The notes: generated from the sequence alone by a model not told the origin. A stretch of DNA of 64,000 bases from Balanoglossus misakiensis (GCA_040954595.2 CM082584.2:3968001-4032000), one strand, 5' to 3'; positions 32,847-44,233 are shown, counted from the stretch's first letter. A program made the numbers and translations.

Positions 32847-33631
32847 GTGAGGAAACTTTCATAAGCAATTTACATTTACTGTCGTGTATTGGTTTTAGAA
32901 ATGTAACAAATGAGTCTGTTAATGTGTAAGAAAGAAGTCGAGACTTTCTAAAATAGTCAGTGCATGTTTTTTTCAATGTCACCTGTGATTTTTATTCCTG
33001 TACACCTATTTCTGTGTAATTCCCAAAAGGGAGCACAGTGTCCTTGATGCTATGTTTTTCTGTCTGATTGCTTTGAAATTTGGGTTACAGGTTCATGATA
33101 GATTTAGCTAGTTTGTAATTTTCTTTATTTTTGGTCAAAAAGCACTACATGTATTGATTCAATGGATGCAAAATGCAAACAATAGATATGCAATGCAGTG
33201 GGCCATCTGAAAGTCTTCTTTGCACCTGCACTACAATGGTTGAGAGTTGAGACCAGGTCACAGGCCAAGAATGCACTATTTTGAGGCCCAACAAATTCAG
33301 TTTTTTCCTGTGATTTTTATATGAAAATGGGTGACTTGTGGTTGGTGAATCAACTTCTATTGGCCAACCAACCTCCCAGGACAGATATGAGATCATTCCT
33401 GGTGACCTCTCCTATTAAAATATTACACACTGCAATCTGAATGAATGGTAAGAAGTGACACCTTGGTTGCATGTAACTCCAGTTTGAGTTTCATTACGAC
33501 AGGGACGTGGCTGTTTTCTTCATATGCTCTTTGTGCTAACACATTTATTCCAAACAGAGATGTTCACATAGCTGCATGTCCTGACAATGTGATATTTACA
33601 GGATTTGTTATTTTCTCCTTTTTTTCGACAG

Positions 33632-33688
33632 ATAAGCAGAACATTCACTGAGGATTTACATTATATTGCCGGCCTGATTATCAAAATT
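33632..33688 (+). CDS. MSH5: MSH5 copy A exon 11
   Basis: It encodes ISRTFTEDLHYIAGLIIKI, matching 'FSDDLHHIASLIGKV'. A strong T-rich acceptor precedes it; donor GTAAGA; phase 0. Confidence 0.92.
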
Positions 33689-33756
33689 GTAAGACTTGGT
33701 TATTTTGTTTTAATGTCCTCCAGACAAACCCAGGATAGAGACATAGATTATCATAA

Positions 33757-34050
33757 GGCCAAAATAAAAAATATGTGCTGTTCCGATTACCCGACCTACC
33801 CTAATTTTAACCCGCCGACCTTAAACTTTTTAGAGCTTCATTAACCTTCAAGTAAAAAATAATGTCAAATATACAAAATTTATAGAAAATTGTGCGAAAT
33901 ATGATGAAATCGCGCGCATCACGCAAGAACTATGACATCTTTCTTCTACACTAACGCTGCAAGAGAAATAAAAAAAAATTCCCTACCTACCTACCCTATT
34001 TTAAAACACAATGTAATCGGAACAGCACATATTATTTGGGGGGGGGGGCC
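33757..34050. mobile_element. MITE with TAA target duplication and poly-G end
   Basis: AATATGTGCTGTTCCGATTA near the left is matched by TAATCGGAACAGCACATATT near the right. TAA flanks both sides (33,754-33,756; 34,051-34,053). The right end carries an 11-G run followed by CC. It sits in MSH5 intron 11. Confidence 0.8.
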
Positions 34051-34429
34051 TAATATCAATTATAATTTCTGTCCATGTACACTTCTGTTTATCTGCAGCC
34101 ATTGAATAGACATCAGTGAAAAGTACAGGATAAGTACCGGGCAACAGCAATATAGTTTTCAAATATGAAACCTGTAATTGAGAATGACTTGATTTACATG
34201 GATATATTGGTGATGATCTGATGTCTTTACAATGGTAAAATGATCAAAAAATAGTTTTGTTAATTTATTTAGTTATAGTGTAAGACACAGTATACATATT
34301 TTCATGACTATCTATGGATGGGAATAATTCAATAAATTCATTTTTCAGTGATGAGAATTTCTGAAGTGAAGTCAAGATGTTATTTAGCTAAATACTTGAA
34401 GAGAAAAAAAATTCACTTGTTATTTCCAG

Positions 34430-34502
34430 GTGGATTTTGAAGAATCTGCTGTTCTGAACAAGTTTGTTGTGAAACCAAACGTAGACAAGGCTCTGGATGA
34501 AA
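34430..34502 (+). CDS. MSH5: MSH5 copy A exon 12
   Basis: It encodes VDFEESAVLNKFVVKPNVDK through ALDE, matching '[24 protein letters not shown]'. Donor GTGAGT; phase 0 in, 1 out. Confidence 0.93.
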
Positions 34503-34860
34503 GTGAGTTGACAATAGTAGATACATGTTACTTCTATTAAAGGGACAAAGTCTCTCTCTCGCTGCCCTTTTCCCATTAATTATTTTTGATACAAGACAAT
34601 GTTTATGTTATTCTACATGTGGATATATAGTGAATGAACATTCAATCACACACACCTTCCATCCCACTTGCAGACACAAGAGTGAAAAACTCGCCTAAAT
34701 GAATAATTGTTCTCAACCATTTATTCATTTTAGGCGAGTTTTAACTCTCATATCATCACGCCACAGTATTAGCATGAGGTATATTATAATGTATGATAGA
34801 ACGCCATAGGTTATGCCAGTAGGTGTATAATAATATTTATTGGCAATGACTGTATTCCAG

Positions 34861-35051
34861 AGAAGGAAACCTACAATGGATTGCCAGATTTTATGACCAA
34901 GATTGCCAGAGAGGAGTTGAAGAAACTTGGTGATGACATCAAGGAATGCAATGTGGTGTATTTACCTCAGCTGGGTTATCTACTGGCTATTCCAAGATCC
35001 TCAATTATGTCAGAGAAGCAAGACTTTCAAATGCCATCGCTTGAGTTTGTG
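34861..35051 (+). CDS. MSH5: MSH5 copy A exon 13
   Basis: It encodes KETYNGLPDFMTKIAREELK through PSLEFV, including YLPQLGYLLAIPR, a conserved MSH5 core segment. Donor GTGAGT; phase 1 in, 0 out. Confidence 0.95.
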
Positions 35052-35131
35052 GTGAGTCAACTTTGATAGTCTTGGTTCTACCACAGTACAGGACATTGAT
35101 AACATTATTATTTGTTGTTTTTGCTATTTAA

Positions 35132-35318
35132 AGGTATACGGTCACCTACAGAAATTTAGCTATAGTTACCATGGTAAACTTGAGATCTAGCCAATCACGG
35201 ATTTTTAGTTCGTGGCACACGCGCGAAAAAAGAGCGCCACCATATGTTCTTTAGAATCTTCAAATACCCCATTTCAGCCATATATGGGCGTATGTAAATT
35301 GGAGGTGACTGTAAACCT
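35132..35318. mobile_element. TTAA-flanked MITE with AGGTATACGGTCACCT ends
   Basis: Inverted ends AGGTATACGGTCACCT and AGGTGACTGTAAACCT are flanked by TTAA (35,128-35,131; 35,319-35,322). A second copy in opposite orientation is at 44,861-45,043. Confidence 0.88.
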
Positions 35319-35399
35319 TTAAGTTTAAGTTTATACCATATAACCAAAGATGTTTCGAATATTATCCAAACAGTGATATTTTCCATGTTCACTTTGTAG

Positions 35400-35445
35400 T
35401 TCTTGTCAAATAATACGGTTCATTACAAGAGTGCCAGTACAAGAG
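35400..35445 (+). CDS. MSH5: MSH5 copy A exon 14
   Basis: It encodes FLSNNTVHYKSASTR, matching 'FLSEEKLHYRSART'. Donor GTGAGT; phase 0 in, 1 out. Confidence 0.92.
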
Positions 35446-36076
35446 GTGAGTAAATGTTTGGCTGTTTCACACAGAGTTCATACAGTCCTGGAAAAATCGT
35501 TGAAAGTTTTTAAAATGTGAAACCTGGAAAATCTGTAAGAGTTAATAAACAAATCACTGCCAGAGAATTCCATCTATCGTGATGCCATAAACATGACATG
35601 TTTTAACCTGAAGCAATGACTGGCATTTTCAATCTGTTGATCTAACAGGGAGTATGTCAATGACATTGACTTGTTATTACATTACTTACCAGTAGCTTTG
35701 TTACAGTTGGGGAGAAATAATGAAAAGCTGAGAAGTTTATATGGATTGCCTGAGTGGTCACATGTTTGTGACATGTTTAAATTCAAGCAACCATTTGATA
35801 GTTCTATTCTGTTTTTTGGCCAATCTTACAGCAATGGAGTTCTGTTCTACCTTATATTATTTCAAATAGCCATAATAAACACCCTACTTTTCTCCATATG
35901 TGTGATTTAAAAAAATATTGTTAATATAATACTTTGAGTCGATCTAGATTACATTTTAATTACCAGGGTAATCTATTTTATTTTAAAATGTTTACTTTTT
36001 ATATTATGTCAAATTGATTCACTTTATTTTATGTATTATTTATGCTTGATTTTACATTGTGGTTGTTTAATTTGTT

Positions 36077-36117
36077 GTTTTGTTTTGTTTTGTTTTGTTT
36101 TGTTTTGTTTTGTTTTC
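36077..36117. repeat. (GTTTT)n microsatellite
   Basis: About eight GTTTT units in MSH5 intron 14. Confidence 0.9.
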
Positions 36118-36206
36118 TATTGGTTCAACTGCCACACAAAGAGTTGCCTTAGGGGGGATGATAAAGAATAATGTTATTGGTGTTTGGTGTACACTTCAAT
36201 CTTCAG

Positions 36207-36248
36207 AATTGGATGCAATACTAGGAGATACTCAATGTGAAATAACAG
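36207..36248 (+). CDS. MSH5: MSH5 copy A exon 15
   Basis: It encodes ELDAILGDTQCEIT, matching 'ELDALLGDLHCEI'. Acceptor CTTCAG, donor GTAATA; phase 1 in and out. Confidence 0.93.
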
Positions 36249-36545
36249 GTAATATTATTTTACTTGAAACATTCTTATGTATTTTCCTGCTATTATATCC
36301 TTCTTAACAATAGCATAATGAAAACAATGGATTCAGATTATGATCATAGCTTGGTTCTCCATGGTGTTTTTTTTTTCAAAAATATTAATAAATAAATAAA
36401 TAAACAATTATTTGTTTATTATGCCAATCAACAATAACAAACAAGCAAGTAAACTCTAAAACACAGAGGGAGAGCCTCCTGTGCTGAAACATGAACACAG
36501 ATAGTATCTTGATAAGATACCTAGTCTAATTTGTATTTTGTACTA

Positions 36546-36575
36546 TTGTATTGTATTGTATTGTATTGTATTGTA
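36546..36575. repeat. (TTGTA)6 microsatellite
   Basis: Six perfect TTGTA units close to the exon 16 acceptor. Confidence 0.9.
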
Positions 36576-36592
36576 CATGTATTTTGTTGCAG

Positions 36593-36689
36593 ACCATGAG
36601 ACAACTATCATGCATAGACTTCAAAATAATATCTTAGAGCACAGTGAAGTCTTAAATGCAGTTCTGGAATATGCTGCTGAACTGGATTG
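36593..36689 (+). CDS. MSH5: MSH5 copy A exon 16
   Basis: It encodes DHETTIMHRLQNNILEHSEV through LEYAAELD, the long helix before the ATPase domain. Donor GTAAGA; phase 1 in, 2 out. Confidence 0.92.
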
Positions 36690-36978
36690 GTAAGATGATA
36701 ACAAAAAAATATTTTCAAATATTTGTACCTGTGTGAATTCTATGGGATTCGTCACAAAATACATGTATGCGCATTGTACAGTTGGTAATTTTGAGCTATA
36801 AAGTGGCTATTTGTAGTGTAGTAATAAAAGCCTTCTTGCAATATTTGTAAACCAGGGTCTCTCTATCAACAGAGATCATTAGTAAACTATTTATTATAGT
36901 ATGTTCATGAACATGTTTTGTTCACAATTTAGTACACCGGTAGTCAGCAGAAATTGACAGGTATATACATGTAGAATA

Positions 36979-37186
36979 CTGTAAAAGACTGTATTTTCGC
37001 GAGTTGAAATTTTCGCGATATTGACAGATGCCACTGTTTCACGAGTATTAATTTTCGCGTTCTCTTATTTCATTCATGGCATCGTTATCTCCAGAAAAAA
37101 TTTATGCGACTTTTTATTTTCTTGCTATTTTGGTTCTCGCGTATTTTGCAAAAATTTATTGCTCGCGAAAATAACATGTTTTACAG
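36979..37186. mobile_element. TA-flanked MITE with CTGTAAAA...TTTTCGCG ends
   Basis: Ends CTGTAAAAGACTGTATTTTC and its imperfect complement enclose repeated TTTTCGCG motifs. TA flanks both sides, as in Tc1/mariner-type MITEs. Related copies are at 40,744-40,935 and 43,975-44,171. Confidence 0.85.
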
Positions 37187-37221
37187 TATTAAAGCCAACA
37201 TGCATTTGTGTTCCTTTTCAG

Positions 37222-37438
37222 TCTAATATCACTGGCTGTATGCGCAAAGGAATATAACTACACACAACCAGTATTAACACAAAACAATGTAATACACATC
37301 AGAGGTGGCAGACATCCACTACAAGAACTTTGTGTCAGTCCATTTGTACCAAACGATACTCTATCTGGTGACAAAGGCAGCAAAATTAAATTCCTTACTG
37401 GTCCAAATTCAAGTGGTAAAAGTGTCTACATAAAGCAG
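37222..37438 (+). CDS. MSH5: MSH5 copy A exon 17 (Walker A)
   Basis: It encodes the start of the MutS ATPase domain: IHIRGGRHPLQELCV, FVPNDT and the P-loop TGPNSSGKSVYIKQ, all as expected for an ATP-binding MSH5. Donor GTAATG; phase 2 in, 0 out. Confidence 0.97.
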
Positions 37439-37857
37439 GTAATGTACAATTCTCCCTAATTTAAATAGTGTTTTGCTACCTAAGTGAGTGATGAAAATCT
37501 TATACGGTCAACACAATTTCAAGATGGCCGATTTTTGCCATGAGAGTTCATAAGCTAATAAGTGATGATGGGTCATTCTGAAACTTTTTAACAAAAAATA
37601 ACAGAATGTGAAAAAAAGTTTAATGAGTTTAATATGCTAACTACAAAGGCAAAAATGTTTTACCAAAGGAAGTCATGAAATACAATAAACAATATCATTT
37701 CTTCTATCTCTTAGTACAGTGGGCTGTCGACTTATCGCCCAGAATGCAATGTGATTTGACCCCCTAGCACAAAGTGAAAACTTATCTAAGGCAGACAGAA
37801 TTGGATCTATGATGATATCTGTCAGAAAAAAAATTGAGAAGCCGTGCGCTCCTTACC

Positions 37858-38031
37858 CAATCTGATTAAAAATCAGATGTAGAGTTAGGCGTTGTGTTTA
37901 CCTTTGCTGATTCTTGGCTGTTCTGGTTGGAAGGGGCCAAGACAGAGAACAGAACAGCCAAAGCTGAGAGAACAGAACAGCCAAAACTATCGTACCAGCG
38001 CCTAACTCTGCATCTGATTTTAATCAGATTG
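37858..38031. mobile_element. Mutator-like MITE, same ends as 6757-6867, 9-bp target duplication
   Basis: The ends start CAATCTGATT and finish AATCAGATTG. CTCCTTACC is duplicated at 37,849-37,857 and 38,032-38,040. The interior differs from the 111-bp copy and includes repeats of GAACAGAACAGCCAAA. Confidence 0.9.
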
Positions 38032-38251
38032 CTCCTTACCATGACACTGTCTATTAAGGTCATCTTTAGGAACAGAAAAACTGTCCTCAAATTAATAGAG
38101 AAATAGAGAGGTAACATTCAATGTGTCTGTAATGAAAGGTTTCACTGTATCACAGGCGAAGTAGGCATCCGTCACGATAAAAAAGTTAGACAGAGAAACA
38201 AACAAACAAGCAAAAAATAAAGAAACAACAACCACCGTCATGATAACAATT

Positions 38252-39630
38252 ATTAGGGCCCAAGCCCAGCAGGCTTGGGCCCTATTGGTTTTACTGGGGT
38301 TTTTCTTCTACTTCTTTTTCTTGTGTAGTTTTTTTCGTCAAGTACATCTTGAAAACGGCTGAACCTACAAATCTCAAACTTGGCACAATGGTGCAGGCCA
38401 ATGAGAGCATGAGTTGTACCCTTGTGAATGTTTAATTTGTCACGTGACCTGATGACCGTATATGGGCAAAATTTTCAAATCGGCCTAATTTGCATATGAA
38501 TGGAGATATCACAATTCTGTTAAGATGCTTTGTGGGCCATATGGCCAAGGTTGTACATGCCAAATATCAAGGCCATAGGCCAAGTCAATTTTGAGAAGAA
38601 GATTTTTAAGTATTATTTTTCATATTTTTCGCCCAAGCCATGGGCCTATACTTTACATAGGAAAGCTATGACCACATATTATTTTGGATAAATATGCATA
38701 CATATCCCAAAATCTGTTAGGCCGATCATCTCAAACTTTGGTGTGCAGCTAGCCTAGCATTTGTCAATCATTTTAAGCGAAAAAAAATAATATGAAAAAT
38801 CGACCAATTTTTTTATATTTATTTTTTTTTATTAAATTTATACCTTTACTTATACCTCTATAGTTAAGCTATGTACAGGTCTTAGTGTGGCATTCTGGTC
38901 TGTGCAACGGTCCTGTATAGTGACTGTCTATTGGGCAGTGAGCACAATGGGACCAAAATAACAGGCAAAATTTTGGGCTCACCTGTAACACCTGCTTAAT
39001 ACATTAATTATGTGCATACCTAATTCCGGGCTAACTAATAGGGCTAGAGGTTTTGTTCTTGTGGGACACGGACCAGTATGGGGTCAAAATTTCTTGCCCA
39101 AATTTTGGGTGACCTCAGTAGACCTTTGACCTACTTTCCTATATCTCAGCACCTAGAGCAGGTACAGACTTGGCATTTGGAGGGTTGGGACTAAAGTTGA
39201 AAAGCCAAAATGGGGGGTCACCTGTGACACCTGCATATCTCATTAATTATGTGCATACCTAATTCCAGGCTAACCAATAGGGCTGGAGGTTTGATTTATG
39301 CTGAACATGGACCAGTATGGGGTCAAATTTTTTTGCCCATATTTGGGTGACCTCAGGTGACCTTTGACCTACTTTACCATATCTCGGCATCCACAGCAGA
39401 TACAGCCTTGGCATTTGGAGGCATGGAACTCCTGATGGAGCCTTAAACTTTATCTCATTAATTATACGCATACCTAATTGTAGGCGAACCAATAGGGCTA
39501 GAGATTTTGTTCTTGTGGGACACGGACCAGTATGGGGTCAAAATTTATTGCCCAAATTTTTGGTGACCGCTTATGACATTTGACCTTCTGCTTAAGCTTG
39601 GGCCCGTCATCGCTGCTTGCAGCTATATTT
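38252..39630. mobile_element. Interspersed repeat with a terminal GGGCCCAAGCC hairpin and ~220-240-bp internal repeats
   Basis: It opens with a 12-bp-stem hairpin (AGGGCCCAAGCC ... GGCTTGGGCCCT) and closes near CTTGGGCCCGTCATCGCTGC. Inside, about three tandem units carry GACCAGTATGGGGTCAAA and TTAATTATGTGCATACCTAA. No transposase is coded. Both the exact ends and the class (Helitron-like is one option) are uncertain. It lies in MSH5 intron 17. Confidence 0.6.
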
Positions 39631-39915
39631 GTACAAATGTATGTGCTTACGCTGTGTCTTGTGTTGAGCTGCCCACTCGCGTGATCAACCAGCTGACCAA
39701 AGAAGTGGCTTGTGTCAAAGGACTCGTCCGTATGCTAGTATATTACTATACATGTATTCAGTGGAAGCAGATCCTTTTTATTTTTATGAAACTCTATGTA
39801 TATGTTGTTTAATATAAACAGATCTGGGTGTTGGTAACCTGTGTTGTGAGGGCTACTATGAAATTTTGCACGACATAACTTTTCATGCCATATAACATAA
39901 CCTACATTTTGACAG

Positions 39916-40065
39916 GTTGGTCTGATTGTATTTCTAGCTCATATTGGGAGTTTTGTACCAGCCGAGTCTGCCCACATTTGTATGCTGGATAGAATCTTTA
40001 CCAGGATTCATTCCAGGGAATCTGTCACCACTGGCCTCTCCACATTCCTTATTGATCTTAATCAG
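39916..40065 (+). CDS. MSH5: MSH5 copy A exon 18
   Basis: It encodes [20 protein letters not shown] through FLIDLNQ, with [19 protein letters not shown], the MutS signature region of the ATPase. Acceptor TTTTGACAG, donor GTGAGA; phase 0. Confidence 0.97.
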
Positions 40066-40743
40066 GTGAGAATGTTACAAGATATTAGGTTTTTAAAGGG
40101 TGTGACGATCGTCTTATGCGCATGTGCTAAACCAGAGACTCTGCATGGTTACAAAAATTGTATACAGTCAATGCCATAATTAAGGCAGTGTGCTGTCCTA
40201 ACAACAGACAAGATGGTGGCGACCATAGTTTGTGATGGAGACCAGGAAAAGACAGCCAATTGGGGGAAAAGAAGACACAAAACTAGAGTCTACTTAATAT
40301 ATGATATGCATGAAATATAGAAGGAAGCGAAGGTAGTCCACTATTTGAATGCGTCAAGCGCAAAATTTGCAGAACATTTGGATTGGACGTAATGTTTGTA
40401 CACACGAAATTACGCACATGTGCATAAAGTCAATCGTCAGCCATTATTAACAGCTCGTATGTATTTCCATGTATTTCTTCATAATTGTGTGTTATTTCAT
40501 AATTGGATTCATCAGCCAACAGATGAAAAAGCTCAGTTGTAGAATTCATTACCCACCCACGTCCACCATTCATGGATAATATACAATATTAAAAGAAGCT
40601 TGAGAAAGTAAAGTGTCTTGTATAAACTCTTTGAACCTGCAATTCTACACCAAAATATAGAAATTCAGTTGAACAATATCTGAAAAAATTGTTTCTCTAG
40701 GATGTGCATGATCATAGTAAAGATTTATAACAAACTTTGTCTA

Positions 40744-40935
40744 CAGTAAAACGGGTTATTTTCGTGAAATCAAAAGCGGTAACTGTTACATGAAGATTAA
40801 TTTTCGCATTCTCATATTTCACTAACTGCATCGTTATTTCTGAAAAACATTTTACGCAACTTTTTATTCACATGTTTTTTGGCTCTCGCGTATTTCGCAA
40901 AAAATTTTTATTCACGAAAATAACCAGTTTTACAG
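40744..40935. mobile_element. TA-flanked TTTTCGCG MITE, second copy
   Basis: The left CAGTAAAACGGGTTATTTTC and right ends are inverted and flanked by TA. It is similar throughout to 36,979-37,186 and 43,975-44,171. Confidence 0.85.
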
Positions 40936-41014
40936 TATTTTTTCTATAAATTTAATTCTGTTACATTCCATTGTTGTTGCTGGTTTCAAATACATAATAA
41001 TAATTTCTTTATAG

Positions 41015-41055
41015 ATTTGTGTGGCATTAAAGTATGCAGGTCAGCGTTCATTGGT
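41015..41055 (+). CDS. MSH5: MSH5 copy A exon 19, left fragment
   Basis: It encodes ICVALKYAGQRSL and the first bases of the next codon, up to the transposon at 41,056. Together with 41,893-42,070 it makes 219 nt, an exact multiple of three. Confidence 0.92.
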
Positions 41056-41886
41056 CAGGGTTTTACATCACTTTTTACTTTTGGGAGTCCCTGGGACTCC
41101 TAGTGTTGAAAAATGGGGGTCCTACATCAAATCATGGGGGTCCCAATTTATTTCACCAGAATATTTTATCATTTTATCAATGCTGGAAATTAGAAAATCC
41201 TTCTGTGAATGGGCAACGGTTGTAAGAATCAATACCAATCCAAATCATAAAATGATATTGTCTACAAGATATAGGGAGTAATTCCAAGATCAACTGTAGT
41301 ATGGCTAGGGGTCCCATCTTGAACATCACCTTATGAGTGACCCTTTGACCTAAAGCATATAATATGGAGAATACCAGTACATGTACTCTCAACTTGGTCT
41401 TCTTAAAGTCTTATTCGAGAAATTTGCAGCTGAATCTATATTTAAAGTTTAAGTTCAGGGTTTTCAACAAAACTAAGACTTCTGGTACTCATGGACGGAG
41501 TTGGTTTCAGAGCAATAGGAGTCACGGTAGTTCACTGCTTGCACACAGCAAAGTGCGATATAGGCGTGATATCGCAGTGTAACTTATAATTCCCAAGAGG
41601 GTGACAGCGTGTGCGTAAACTGTATCAAATTCAACAATAAACCAAGTTTGCTACAAGTTTGCTATGAAACTGTTATCAGTATCGATTACAGGTCATAAGG
41701 TCATTAACTGTTTAATTGACTCTCTGTGTACGCGTACACCCATTAGATATCAGGAAACGCGCCACAAGGGTCTCAACAACAGACATATTTCATGCGTCCC
41801 AAGGGACGCATGGTTTAGTTTTTGACGGGTCCCACGCCCAGTTTTGTGCGTAAAGGACGCAGAAATGCGCGTCATGTAAAACCCTG
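41056..41886. mobile_element. 831-bp DNA transposon inserted in MSH5 exon 19
   Basis: Perfect 13-bp inverted ends CAGGGTTTTACAT are flanked by ATTGGT (41,050-41,055 and 41,887-41,892). CAGGG ends recall hAT elements, but hAT duplications are 8 bp, so the superfamily is open. No transposase frame. The right end is not preceded by AG, so it cannot be spliced out cleanly by using the duplicated GT. Confidence 0.93.
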
Positions 41887-41892
41887 ATTGGT

Positions 41893-42070
41893 GTTGCTGG
41901 ATGAGTTTGGAAAGGGTACACAGACAATGGATGGAATAGCCTTACTATGTGGCTGTTTACAGCATTGGATAAACCAGGCCAAGAATTGTCCTCATGTCTT
42001 GGTATCTTCTCATTTCCATACCATTGTACATCAACATCTGCTGTCAAGGTCATCCATCATTCAATTTCAG
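41893..42070 (+). CDS. MSH5: MSH5 copy A exon 19, right fragment (Walker B)
   Basis: It encodes LLDEFGKGTQTMDGIALLCG through SIIQFQ, including Walker B (LLDEFG) and the His-containing switch VSSHFHTI. The donor is GTCAGT. The six bases before it are the second copy of the target duplication. Confidence 0.93.
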
Positions 42071-42544
42071 GTCAGTCAATCTTTGCATCTCCTGTTTTAG
42101 TGTCGCTATATTCAAACTGGGATGTTCACATGAAACAAAATTAGAAGACATCAACTTGTGATGGCCGCTAGCTCTCATTAAAGTAGTATATGCTTCGGAA
42201 ATCAAAGTCAAAGACTTTTCTCATATTTTGCTGAAGTATTCTAGCTCTCTTTAAGGTTGAGAATAAAAATTAAAGGCCCACCTTGCAGAATTTTGAATGA
42301 TCAGAGAACAAAATTGTCTCAAATTTGAAATTCAATTTGAAGTCTCTGTGTTTACTCTATGGAAAATATTTAAAATACTGATTATTATGAAAACAAGATG
42401 GCAAACACCCTATTATCTTCTTTATTTCAAAAAGACTCCTCACACGCTTTAGCAAAGAATTAAAATGAATGGAGGACTGTCATATTTCTGATTATCTTTC
42501 TCCAAGGCACATCCTACCTTAATTATTTTATTCCTCTCTGACAG

Positions 42545-42682
42545 ATGATGGAAGTTTTGGAAGACAAGGATGAATTGGTGTCCCTCTATCAATTAATTGA
42601 TGGCCATAATAGCAGCAGTTATGCCCACCATGTTGCCAAAGTTGCTGGATTGCCGACCAAGATACTGGTCAGAGCTCAAGAT
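42545..42682 (+). CDS. MSH5: MSH5 copy A exon 20
   Basis: It encodes MMEVLEDKDELVSLYQLIDG through KILVRAQD, including SSSYAHHVAKVAGLP, the conserved MutS C-terminal helix-turn-helix lead ('SHASHTAAQAGLP'). The donor GTCATT is weak but preserves the phase (0). Confidence 0.88.
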
Positions 42683-42862
42683 GTCATTTTCAATTATTCT
42701 TTATTTCATGCAGTAATCTTTAACCCTTTCACCCCCAGTATTCACTATAGAGGTCTTACTCATACCATAGAAAAGAAGGGTTAAAAATGCAGTTTTGTAC
42801 TGTTCTGAGTCTGCATAGGCAAACCATGGTATGTTTGTGTGAATAGGAACATCCATACTTTA

Positions 42863-43633
42863 AAGCCCCTATAGCTGTCAAATTTCAAATATTTTTTCCA
42901 CACAAAAAACATCAAATATATATTGCCTATCCTCTGAAATCTTCACCATTAAGCCGTATAACTTGCATTTGCATCAGTTTGTCATCTCTTGGCGACGCAT
43001 ACCACGATAGCTGCGTACTGTATGGAGGCTGAATAAATGGATGTGGCACCTGTTTAATACATAGCGTGTTCAAATTGCAACATGCAGTCACAGTCGGGCA
43101 TGGATAAGGTGTTCATGTATACCTATCAGGAAGCTTTATTTAGATGAACCAATTTAAGGATGTACGTTCAGTAATATTGAAAGTATTGTCATTTTTTTTA
43201 ATTGTGGATTTTTGGATTCTCTTGTGTATACATAATGAAAATCCGTGATAAAATAATAGGGGTCACCTCGCTTGTTTTTGAAATACAGAGCCATGAATTT
43301 AGTCGATAATAGAAGAAAACTGCTGACTCAGCATTTTTCACCAATGGTCTATGGGCAAAATTTTTAACGCAATTTATCTCAAAATATAGCGCGGTGACCC
43401 CTATATTTTATTTGACCAATGAATTTAAATTTACTGGACTACTAGCTTTGTGTGAAATTTCGTGAAAATGACAATAGTAGAAGTTTGTTTTCTAGCAATT
43501 ATCAATGTAATCCTATGGGAAAAAGTCGGGTCGCGCAGTTTTCTGGGTTTTGTTCTGCGCGTACATCCTTAAGTTGGAAAATAAAGTCATGAAAATAATG
43601 CAAAAAGTGGCAGCTATAGAAGACTAAGAGGCT
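42863..43633. mobile_element. TTAA-flanked MITE, second copy, interrupted by another TTAA element
   Basis: The same family as 11,922-12,264, with TTAA at 42,859-42,862 and 43,634-43,637. The element at 43,158-43,568 sits inside; the uninterrupted relative at 12,203 shows the original text CAATTTAAGTTGG. Confidence 0.85.
43158..43568. mobile_element. TTAA-flanked MITE with GGATGTACG ends, nested
   Basis: Ends GGATGTACG and CGTACATCC are flanked by TTAA (43,154-43,157; 43,569-43,572). An opposite-orientation relative is at 57,113-57,513. Confidence 0.88.
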
Positions 43634-43974
43634 TTAAAATATCCTTTTTGTGGGACAAGACTACAGATAACGTGATTGAAAGGCACTGTCTTGCAGTTGT
43701 AAAAATGAGTAGCCATGCAATCAACTAATCTCAGTTTAATTAATACTGCTTTTTGCACACTCTAAGATTACACACACAACATGAGTGATTTCAAGGAATG
43801 ATTTTATATACGAAAAATTAATATATTTTTCAAAGGTACAGGACTGATGGTTATGCATATTTTTTTTATTTGTCAAGAACAAAAGTCATGACAACAAGTT
43901 TGTTAAAAGGCACACTGACTGATGCAGTGTGCTCATTTGAAGAATTTGGACAGATACAGACTTACTGTAAAACG

Positions 43975-44171
43975 GGTTATTTTCGCGTCAGGAAATTTTC
44001 GCGATATCAAAGGAGGCAACTGTTACGCAAGAATTAAATTTTCGCGTTCTCTTATTTTTACTGGATAGTTATCTCCGAAAAACGTTTTATGCGACTTTTC
44101 ATTTTCACATTTTTTTGGCTCTCGCGTATTTCGCGTAAATTTTTTTCTCGCGAAAATAACCCGTTTTACAG
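43975..44171. mobile_element. TA-flanked TTTTCGCG MITE, third copy
   Basis: Ends CTGTAAAACGGGTTATTTTC and the exact complement, flanked by TA. The best-preserved copy of the family here, 60 bp from the last MSH5 acceptor. Confidence 0.88.
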
Positions 44172-44233
44172 TATTCAGCCTCAGCTTGCTACAGTGATTC
44201 ATTAAACATGTGAATATCCTTTGGTGATTACAG

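Noticed and set aside
41056-41886. Transposon in MSH5 exon 19 acting as a new intron (introner)
   Set aside because: A GT is available in the left duplicate but no AG precedes the right boundary, so clean removal is not possible with standard sites.
41056-41886. Firm hAT assignment
   Set aside because: The CAGGG ends fit, but the target duplication is 6 bp rather than 8 bp and no transposase is present.
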